5,858 nucleotides of DNA. It comes from Patescibacteria group bacterium (GTDB taxonomy: Bacteria > Patescibacteriota > Gracilibacteria > BD1-5 > UBA2023). Both the position numbers and the translations under genes were made by a program. The stretch covers positions 1 to 5,858 of the forward strand of contig JAUPLX010000131.1 in assembly GCA_030836665.1 (NCBI GenBank), written 5' to 3'. The notes below the pieces were generated by a model that did no database searches, had not been told where the DNA came from, and saw only the letters and a list, made by a program, of their open reading frames with translations. Below are positions 1 through 5,201 of this stretch, piece after piece. Each line of letters starts with the position of its first letter. Positions within the stretch are counted from its first letter, which is position 1.

Positions 1-501
1 ACCGTATCGGCCGCATCTCTCGGAGTCGGAGGGTCTTCGGTCGTTACCTGTAACGCCGTCGCTCCGAATTCCGCGACGGTCTACAATATCGAATGCGGAA
101 ACGGACAGAGCGCCATAGGGACGAGCAATACCCTCGCGTGTTCTTTCGCCGCGGCCGGAACCTACGCGCCACGGTGCCGCGTGGACAACGAGGCTTCCTT
201 TTCCGCCGCCTGTACGCAGAGCGTCGCGGTAAACGGCGGTGGCGGTTCGAGCGTACTCTGCCAATCGCTCGCGCTTTCCGCGACGAGTTCTTCCAACGGT
301 TCGCTCACGAGCCAGCTTACGTGCAACTCGAACAACCCCCCGATCGCCAACCAATACGTCATCGAATGCGGAAACGGACAAACCTTTACCGGTGCGAGCA
401 ACGTCGCGACCTGTAACTATTCCGTCGGAAACTTCTCCCCCCGATGTCTCGTAAATAACGAATCCGCCCCCGTGGCCGCTTGTATCGGAAGCGTATCGGT
501 C
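1..501 (+). repeat. Tandem protein-coding repeat, about 90 codons per unit
   Basis: Unit 1 covers roughly 1-219 and unit 2 roughly 220-489. A third unit appears to begin (S-V-S-V at 490) but dissolves into the Gly-rich linker. The S-V-x-V unit starts lie 270 nt apart and the E-C-G-N-G-Q blocks 273 nt apart. A 20-nt stretch is identical at 88-107 and 361-380. Five to six cysteines per unit keep similar spacing. The left edge of the window coincides with a unit start, so more copies may lie upstream. Confidence 0.7.
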
Positions 502-1212
502 ACTACTGGCGGAGGCTCGTCTTCCTCCGGCGGAGGCGGAACCCCGTCCGGCGGAGGAAGCGGCGGAGGCGGAACCCCTGGGTTCTGCGGCGACGGCATC
601 CTTCAACGACCGAACGGATCCGGCCAGACCGAATCCTGCGACGCGGGCCCGAATAACGGAAAGTCCGGATACGCTTGCACGGTTTCCTGTACCATAGGCT
701 CGACCAATCCGGGCGGAATGGCGAACGAAATCCGCATGACGACGACCAATCCCGGAAGCATGGGCAATCTCTCCGTTTCGTCGTATCGGGCCATCATCGG
801 CAACGACGTCCGAGTGTTTTCCGACAGCGACGCCCTTTCGTTTTTCGCGACCTACCCGATCTACATTACCGGAAAGGACACCTACGTTACCAATTCGTCC
901 CCCATCATTACCGGAACCGACGCGTCCCGTCTCATTTTCGAAACCGACCTTTGCGTCGGGCCTTCCGATTCGAACATGAAGGTCGGTACTTCCTCCGTCA
1001 ACGCTTCCTGAAGCGTGGTATGGAATTACCGCGACGTCGCGTGCCGCGATTCCTACGTACTCTGGAGAGGAACGGAACTTTCCCAATTCAAAGGAAGGAC
1101 TTCTCCCTTGAACGCTTCGGAAGCCTTCCGCGACACTGCTCCGGGAGAATTTCTCGTAGGCATACGGTTCCTCCAAGAAGACCTCAAGTCCGCGTTGCCA
1201 AGCCCGTCGTAG
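1..1212 (+). CDS. Cys-rich repeat surface/secreted protein, N-terminal part in this window (5' partial, contains in-frame TGA, ends at frame break)
   Basis: Reading frame 1 is open from base 1 to a TAG at 1210-1212, apart from one TGA at 1009-1011 (residue 337 of the visible part) that I read as Gly. The first ~165 residues are two Cys-rich units about 90 residues apart (each with E-C-G-N-G-Q and P/S-P-R-C). A Gly/Ser linker follows (about residues 168-194), then a compact cysteine cluster starting F-C-G-D-G-I-L-Q at about residue 195 and ending near 233, reminiscent of the 'CGDGxxxxxE-C-D' Myxococcus-type Cys repeats. After that comes a Ser/Thr-rich beta-like region. Many spaced cysteines and no catalytic motif suggest an extracytoplasmic, disulfide-stabilised structural or adhesive protein; this is inference, since the start and any signal peptide lie outside the window. 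The frame ends shortly after position 1188, where coding character moves to the next frame, so this and the following entry are probably one gene. Exact family not recognised. Confidence 0.75.
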
Positions 1213-1973
1213 CCAATACGGTCGGAGGAAACGCCTACCTCGCCCGCGCCACCGGCTACGACGTCAATACCATCGCCGATACCTTCCTCGACAATCTGAA
1301 GAAGGGAAACTTCACGACCGCATCGATTTCTTCCGGCAATCTCGGCTCGGGACGCAACCTGTCTTCCGCTACCGCTTCGGCGACTATCCCGGTCGGTTCC
1401 AACAAGGCCCAACTCGGTTCTCTCGACGCGATTTCTTCCGGAGAATACGCCGGCAATCTCGAAGTCCACAGCGAAGGCGACTTCGACGCGTTGCCGAAGC
1501 TCGGCGATGACGAACGCGTCCGCGTTCTTGCGAACGGCGAATTGCAGATCGGTTCTCCGAATTCCGACCTTTCGCTTTCCCAAGTAAAGACCGTGGTCGT
1601 CGAAAACGGAACCCTCCGTATCGTGGGAAACCTTACGTACGCGAATAAAGACGCGAGCTACGCCTTCATCGTCAAGAACGGCAGCATCGTGGTCGATCCG
1701 GGGGTGACGAAAATCGCCGGCGCCTTCCTCGTCATGCGGGGGGATATCCGCGGAAACGGAACGAAAACCTCGTCCCGGTTGTCCGTTGACGGAAACATCT
1801 ATGGCGACGCCGCTCCGCTCGTCGACGAACGCACCTACGTTCGCGGAACGATATTTTCCACCGCGCTCACCGCCGGAGTCACGATCAATTACTCTTCGCG
1901 CGCCATCAAGAATCCCCCTCCGCTTTTGACGCAGTTCGTCGAACAGTATTCGTTGAACCGGGTGGCGAAATAG
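1188..1973 (+). CDS. C-terminal portion of the same surface protein, in the -1 frame
   Basis: From about 1188 the coding signal continues in the frame one base back and runs without any stop to TAG at 1971-1973 (about 261 residues). Reading AAG at 1186-1188 and then GTC at 1188-1190 gives ...E-D-L-K-V-R-V-A-K-P-V-V-A-N-T, a smooth join. The region has no cysteine, is rich in Ser, Asn, Gly and beta-branched residues, and has an alternating pattern typical of beta-helix or beta-sandwich surface domains. Blocks around V-D-P-G-V-T-K-I-A-G-A-F and a P-P-P-L-L-T-Q-F tail near the C terminus look conserved, but I cannot name the family. It ends N-R-V-A-K without a sortase or other anchor motif. No start codon with a promoter or RBS is evident at the junction, so it is unlikely to be an independent gene. 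The break is either an assembly/sequencing deletion of one base or a genuine frameshift mutation. Confidence 0.7.
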   Translation, partial: VRVAKPVVANTVGGNAYLARATGYDVNTIADTFLDNLKKGNFTTASISSGNLGSGRNLSSATASATIPVGSNKAQLGSLDAISSGEYAGNLEVHSEGDFDALPKLGDDERVRVLANGELQIGSPNSDLSLSQVKTVVVENGTLRIVGNLTYANKDASYAFIVKNGSIVVDPGVTKIAGAFLVMRGDIRGNGTKTSSRLSVDGNIYGDAAPLVDERTYVRGTIFSTALTAGVTINYSSRAIKNPPPLLTQFVEQYSLNRVAK

Positions 1974-1978
1974 CGAAC

Positions 1979-2009
1979 GCCCGAAAGAAAACCGGGCCAG
2001 ACCGTTTTT
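1979..2009 (+). terminator. Weak terminator-like hairpin between convergent genes
   Basis: GCCCG (1979-1983) pairs with CGGGC (1993-1997), followed 7 nt later by five T on the plus strand (2005-2009). The stem is only 5 bp, the loop 9 nt, and the T run is not directly adjacent. It sits where a terminator is expected, between the TAG of the surface gene and the TAA of the convergent methyltransferase, so I list it tentatively. Confidence 0.3.
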
Positions 2010-3033
2010 ACCAAACCCCCGGAACGAAGCGGTAGGGAACCTTTTCCGCGTATTCGGCGTATCCGTTATTCGCCATGCGGAGATGGCGCTCCTCAGTGAC
2101 CGCACGCAGAAAATACAAGCCGCTCCAAGCGAGGAGAGAGAAGAGGGCGAATACGAATTTTTCCGTTCCCCAGAGACTCGCGACCATCGGCACGCTCCCG
2201 ATCCACCACGAGAGGTTTTTCGCCGCGTATGCCGGATGTCTGACCCACCGGTACGGTCATTTTGAGACGATGCCGCGGTTCGTGAGGTTTGAGGCCTTCC
2301 AACCGAGCGCCACGCTCGCCCATGCGTAGACCGCCATGAGTCCGATGATGAGAAAATTCAGCACCGTAGTCAGTTCCGGGCTGTTCGGCAACATGGGGTG
2401 GTCGGACGAATACCATCCGATGAAATCCTCCGTGCCGCCATTGAACGGGGGGTAGCACAGAAGGCAGACGACCCATCCCGATACGGTCGGATCGACCGAA
2501 ACGATGCGGTTTTTCCATATCCCCCCTTCCATGAGGTAGCCGGCCGTGAAGAAGAATACGTCCGCGAAAAGTACGGCCTGGAAGGCGAATACGAAGAACG
2601 GTACCGTTTCCAACGCGGCCCATTCGAATTCGCCCGTGAGAAATATGCGTTCGAATCCGGTTACCGTTTCGCCCGCGTGGGAAATGAGCCATCCTACCAT
2701 AAGGGGCGCGAAAAACCCCTTTAGAGCAAGCGTTCTCGCGGATTTTTTCCACTCTTCGTCGAACCGCTTGCGAAATATCCCCCGCAGAAATTTCGAAGCC
2801 GAAGATTCTTCGGTTTCGAAATAGTAGTAGGGCAACAGCACCGCCGCGTACGCTATGACGATCCAGAAAAACGCGTCCCGCGTCACGATAGTCCAGCCGG
2901 AAATTCCGAAAGCGTTCCGTCCGGAAAAATACTCCGCGAAATGCGGGGAATACGAATAAAAAAACCATCCTGACAGGAGAAAGGCCATGGTAGCCGCGTA
3001 GTTGCGGACGATATCGCGGAAACGTTTGGACAT
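2008..3033 (-). CDS. Multi-pass membrane methyltransferase, isoprenylcysteine/phospholipid methyltransferase-like, with in-frame TGA read as Gly
   Basis: This 341-residue integral membrane protein likely transfers a methyl group from S-adenosylmethionine to a membrane-embedded substrate; the substrate cannot be told from sequence. Hydrophobic segments lie at about residues 12-30, 52-72, 103-120, 140-170, 180-195, 220-245 and 293-309. The C-terminal signature of the ICMT/PEMT superfamily is intact: N-R-G-I-V-S-K-[TGA]-P-Y-R-W-V-R-H-P-A-Y (residues 252-269) and T-E-E-R-H-L (313-318), followed by the typical Y-A-E-Y-x-x-x-V-P-Y-R-F-V-P-G-V-W end. The TGA is codon 259 (bases 2259-2257) and replaces the family's conserved Gly of GPYR. 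In the standard code the protein would stop just before its catalytic motif and lose 83 residues. The same frame continues to TAA at 2010-2008. The start is ATG at 3033, after the thioredoxin terminator and just behind a promoter, so it is probably an independent, leaderless transcription unit. The family assignment is firm; the specific function is not. Confidence 0.88.
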
Positions 3034-3039
3034 GCGGGG

Positions 3040-3067
3040 ATTTTCTCCGGAAGCTTCCCGATGTCAA
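3040..3067 (-). promoter_or_regulatory. Candidate leaderless promoter of the membrane methyltransferase
   Basis: On the minus strand TTGACA (3067-3062), a 16-nt spacer and GAAAAT (3045-3040) precede the ATG at 3033 by only 6 nt. The -35 box is perfect and the -10 matches 4 of 6. The predicted transcription start falls at or next to the ATG. The -35 box overlaps the T tract of the upstream terminator. Confidence 0.5.
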
Positions 3068-3094
3068 AAAATCCCCCCGGATTCCGGGAGGATT
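3066..3094 (-). terminator. Rho-independent terminator after thioredoxin
   Basis: Minus strand: AATCCTCCCGG (3094-3084), loop AAT, CCGGGGGGATT (3080-3070), an 11-bp stem with one G-T pair, running into a T5 tract (3070-3066). It lies 16 nt after the thioredoxin TAA, as expected for an intrinsic terminator of this gene. Confidence 0.9.
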
Positions 3095-3109
3095 TCGAAC
3101 GAATCGTTT

Positions 3110-3427
3110 TTACAGGTGGCGCGAAATCATCGTTTCGAGCGCGGCGATTTCTTGGACGCCGACGATTTTTTCGACCGGCTTGCCGTCTTTGAAGAGGATC
3201 ATCGTCGGAATCGACATGATGCGGAATCCGGAGGGGGTGATCGGATTTTCGTCGACGTTCATCTTCGCGACGACGGCTTTTCCGTTCATTTTTACCGCGA
3301 GCTCTTCGAGGCGGGGGAGCATCATGCGGCAAGGCCCGCACCATTCTGCCCAGAAATCGACGAGCGTGACGCCCGTGGCGACGTCGGCTTCGAACGAAGC
3401 GTCGGAAACGATCTTGAGATTTGCCAT
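3110..3427 (-). CDS. trxA: Thioredoxin
   Basis: This 105-residue cytoplasmic thiol-disulfide oxidoreductase has the usual thioredoxin length and a single thioredoxin fold. The active site W-A-E-W-C-G-P-C is at residues 26-33, with redox cysteines 30 and 33. The buried D-F-W motif (24-26) and the cis-proline (I-P-T, Pro74) are present, as is V-D-E-N-P (58-62). There is no signal peptide or membrane segment, so it reduces cytoplasmic protein disulfides. It lies 112 nt downstream of the miniprotein gene and ends with TAA followed by a strong terminator, so it is last in the mtaB-side gene cluster. The space upstream holds a possible own promoter with a palindrome and a U-rich leader element. No Shine-Dalgarno sequence is visible before ATG 3427. 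A thioredoxin reductase is not in the window, so its electron donor is unknown. Confidence 0.96.
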   Translation of the reverse strand: MANLKIVSDASFEADVATGVTLVDFWAEWCGPCRMMLPRLEELAVKMNGKAVVAKMNVDENPITPSGFRIMSIPTMILFKDGKPVEKIVGVQEIAALETMISRHL

Positions 3428-3440
3428 ATTCTTGGGTGGT

Positions 3441-3452
3441 GAAAAATAGGAC
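3441..3452 (-). promoter_or_regulatory. Shared 12-nt leader element, copy upstream of thioredoxin
   Basis: GTCCTATTTTTC on the minus strand, ending 13 nt before the trxA ATG. The identical 12-mer precedes the miniprotein gene at nearly the same distance (11 nt). Possible roles, all inferred: a U-rich ribosome-loading leader in place of a Shine-Dalgarno sequence, or a weak extended -10 (TATTTT). Confidence 0.4.
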
Positions 3453-3472
3453 GCGTCTTTGCGCGATGCGAA

Positions 3473-3500
3473 ATATTACTCCGCTCGGGGAGTAAATCAA
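3473..3500 (-). promoter_or_regulatory. Putative trxA promoter with palindrome in the spacer
   Basis: Minus strand TTGATT (3500-3495), 16-nt spacer, TAATAT (3478-3473); both boxes match 4 of 6. The inverted repeat TTACTCC-6 nt-GGAGTAA (3476-3495) fills the spacer and touches both boxes, the place of an operator. It could instead be an RNA hairpin of the upstream transcript; no T tract follows, so it is not an obvious terminator. Confidence 0.35.
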
Positions 3501-3539
3501 ATCCCGGACGAAACTTTCGATGAGACACCTCCGGACTCC

Positions 3540-3698
3540 TTATCCTCCGATGATGGCGACGACCGAAGTCGCCACGACGAGACAGAGGGCGAGAAGTCCC
3601 GGACCGGCGCCGAGTTTGATTCCCCCTCCGCCGTGGTTGCTCGACGCTTTCGGAGCGTGCCCTCCGCCGTGGCTATCGTGTCCGTGTCCTCCCGACAT
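3540..3698 (-). CDS. 52-residue His/Gly-rich single-pass membrane miniprotein
   Basis: ATG at 3698, TAA at 3542-3540. The N-terminal half is hydrophilic and rich in Gly and His (His5, 7, 10, 14, 22; starts M-S-G-G-H-G-H-D), followed by a hydrophobic stretch at residues 33-50 with one Cys (Cys39) that fits one transmembrane helix ending at the C terminus. I do not recognise a family. The His spacing could bind metal ions, but Gly/His-rich tails also occur without such a role. A real gene is supported by its protein-like composition, by its place between mtaB and trxA on the same strand, by a promoter-like pair 26 nt upstream of its ATG and by a leader element shared with trxA. No cleavable signal peptide is evident; a tail-anchored topology with the His-rich end in the cytoplasm is as plausible as the reverse. 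Confidence 0.65.
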   Translation of the reverse strand: MSGGHGHDSHGGGHAPKASSNHGGGGIKLGAGPGLLALCLVVATSVVAIIGG

Positions 3699-3709
3699 AG
3701 TCCTGAAAA

Positions 3710-3721
3710 GAAAAATAGGAC
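3710..3721 (-). promoter_or_regulatory. Shared 12-nt leader element, copy upstream of the miniprotein
   Basis: Identical to the minus-strand 12-mer before trxA, here 11 nt before the ATG at 3698. If the upstream promoter is used, the element lies in the first bases of the mRNA. Confidence 0.4.
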
Positions 3722-3724
3722 TGG

Positions 3725-3752
3725 ACTCTACGCATCGGATTCCCTTTGTCAA
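3725..3752 (-). promoter_or_regulatory. Candidate promoter of the miniprotein (and possibly trxA)
   Basis: Minus strand TTGACA (3752-3747), 16-nt spacer, TAGAGT (3730-3725); perfect -35, -10 matches 4 of 6. The expected start is near 3718, giving a leader of about 20 nt. It overlaps the last codons of mtaB when that gene is read through TGA to TAG at 3730-3728. The TGA of mtaB is itself part of the TTGACA box. Confidence 0.5.
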
Positions 3753-5059
3753 CCAATCTTTTCCGCACCGGGAACGTAGCGGTAAACTCCGCTCACCGGA
3801 ACCCCCTTCTTCAGCGCGAATCCGGAATCCGGAACGAAGTTTTTTTCCGAAAGGGCGATATGGTTTTCGCTCCATCCCGAGAACGCTTTTTCGGTGGGAT
3901 TGCCTTCGGGGAGAAGCTCGAGGCGCCGTCCGTCGTGGCGCATGAGGAATTCGGCACGGACTTTTTCCGCCTCCCGGGACAATCGGTCCATCCGCTCGGA
4001 TTTTACCGCGTCGGAAATTTGATTCGGGAGTTTCGATGCCGGAACCGCGTGCATTCCTTCGTGTGCCGAAAAGGGAAACGCGTGGACTTGGGCGATGCCG
4101 AATTCGCGTACGATCGAGAGCGTATCTTCGAAATCCGCGTCGGTTTCTCCCGGGAAACCGACGATGAGATCGGCGCCGATATTGATTTCCACTCCGTCTT
4201 CCCGACGGAGGCCGCGAATGGCGGAGAGCCGTCCGCGAAGGAACTCCCGTCCGTATTTCCTTCGCATTTTCCGAAGCACGGAGTCCGAACCCGACTGTAC
4301 CGAAAGGTGGACGTACGCGTGCGAGCGTTTCCGAACGAACGTCTGGAGCATCGCGTCGGTGAGGAATTCGGGTCCGAGGCTCGAAACGCGTACCCGTCGA
4401 ATTCCGGAACCGCTCCAGATGGCCTCGAGAAGGTCGGGGAGGCGCCCCTCGTCGAAACGGTTCGAATCCCCCGCGCCCCATGCGCCGACATTCGTCCCCG
4501 TGAGCACCGTTTCCGCGCCGCCGTTCGCGGCGAATTCGGCAATTTCCGCGACGATTTCTTCGGCAGGACGCCATTTATGGGCCCCGCGTGCCGCGACCGT
4601 GAGGCAGAACGTGCAAAGATTGTCGCAGCCGGTCTGGATGACCGAATATTTCCGCGTGAAGAGATTGGATTTCGCGAGGGAAGACGAGAGCGTTCGGATC
4701 CGTTCGGCGGGCGTGAGTTTCCGACGGTCGCCACGGCGGGCATATTCGGGAACGTCGTCGGAATCTTCCGGGAGGAGTTCGATCCGTTCCCGGAACGCCC
4801 GGAGTTCCGGATATTCCTCGTAAAATTGGCCCGATACCTTCCCGTCCGAAAGGCTTCCGCATCCGGAAAGGTAGATTTTCCCCCCGTCCGCCAGTTCCCC
4901 TGCCGCCTTTTTTACGAACCGCTTCCATTTCCTCTTCGCGTTTTCCGTGACGACGCACGAGGCGACGAAAATCCCCGGCTTCGAGGCGAAGTCGGGGTCG
5001 GAGAGCCATTTGTCGGTGAAGTACTTGTTCGTCTTGCACCCGAAAATCCGGTATTCCAT
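3728..5059 (-). CDS. mtaB: tRNA t6A37 methylthiotransferase MtaB-like radical SAM enzyme
   Basis: The protein inserts a methylthio group into N6-threonylcarbamoyladenosine at position 37 of ANN-decoding tRNAs, using two 4Fe-4S clusters and SAM. The N-terminal MTTase domain supplies Cys8 (G-C-K-T-N), Cys35 (A-S-C-V-V-T-E-N) and Cys67 (S-G-C-G). The radical SAM motif C-D-N-L-C-T-F-C has Cys145, 149 and 152. The block D-L-I-V-G-F-P-G-E-T-D-A-D-F-E-D-T-L and H-A-F-P-F-S-A-H-E-G favour MtaB over MiaB or RimO. A TRAM-like C terminus with G-W-S-E-N-H follows. I chose ATG 5059 because the family starts about seven residues before the first Cys and a strong promoter lies just upstream; an in-frame ATG at 5131 would add 24 unrelated residues. 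In the standard code it ends at TGA (3751-3749) with 436 residues; under code 25 it gains G-Q-R-E-S-D-A and ends at TAG 3730-3728 (443 residues), near usual family length either way. Family confidence is high; MtaB versus a sister subfamily is less certain. Confidence 0.92.
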
Positions 5060-5067
5060 ACGCGGGA

Positions 5068-5095
5068 AGTATATCCGGCCGGGTTTCCGTGTCAA
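5068..5095 (-). promoter_or_regulatory. mtaB promoter, predicted leaderless
   Basis: Minus strand TTGACA (5095-5090), 16-nt spacer, TATACT (5073-5068), matching 6/6 and 5/6. Only 8 nt separate the -10 box from the ATG at 5059, so transcription should start at or within a base or two of the start codon. Confidence 0.75.
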
Positions 5096-5124
5096 AACGT
5101 CCGGATTCCCTTCCCGCACCCCCT

Positions 5125-5153
5125 TTGACAATATTTCACTTTTTCAGTAAAAT
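5125..5153 (+). promoter_or_regulatory. Promoter of the RelA/SpoT-like HD gene
   Basis: TTGACA (5125-5130), 17-nt spacer, TAAAAT (5148-5153), matching 6/6 and 5/6. It is back-to-back with the mtaB promoter, the two -35 boxes being 29 nt apart. The expected start is near 5160, leaving a leader of about 42 nt to ATG 5202. This leader shows no clear Shine-Dalgarno sequence. Confidence 0.75.
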
Positions 5154-5201
5154 CGAAGCGAGTGCCCGCTTTTCCAGAGCGTACGGAAACGGCCTGAACT
5201 T

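Noticed and set aside
1009..1011. UGA as Trp (code 4) instead of Gly
   Set aside because: The sites in the surface and HD genes cannot discriminate, but the GPYR site requires Gly and a single code must serve all genes. I hold this at high but not absolute confidence.
1186..1212. Programmed -1 ribosomal frameshift
   Set aside because: No slippery heptamer in the zero frame and no clear downstream structure; a one-base deletion is simpler.
1053..2105. Minus-strand open frame of 350 codons across the surface gene
   Set aside because: Arg/Gly-rich shadow composition from GC-rich codons of the plus-strand gene; no motifs; overlaps both the surface gene and the convergent methyltransferase end.
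2257..2259. Selenocysteine or pyrrolysine-style recoding of the TGA
   Set aside because: The family has Gly, not Cys, at this position, no SECIS-like hairpin is evident after it, and two other unrelated genes also carry TGA. General reassignment explains all sites.
2093..3067. Alternative minus-strand frame of 324 codons overlapping the methyltransferase
   Set aside because: Arg/Gly/His-rich shadow; the other frame has membrane segments and the conserved methyltransferase motifs.
3476..3495. Palindrome as a terminator of the miniprotein gene
   Set aside because: The 7-bp stem is followed by TATTTC rather than a T run, and it lies 45 nt after the stop codon; an operator or plain hairpin fits better.
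3540..4574. 344-codon minus-strand frame ending in the miniprotein
   Set aside because: Only the last 52 codons, from ATG 3698, are protein-like. The upstream part is an Arg-rich shadow of mtaB in another frame, so only the miniprotein is annotated.
3746..5128. Long plus-strand open frame of 460 codons opposite mtaB
   Set aside because: It is the antisense shadow of mtaB, Arg-rich and low-complexity, with no recognisable domain. The minus-strand frame carries all MTTase cysteines and the radical SAM motif.
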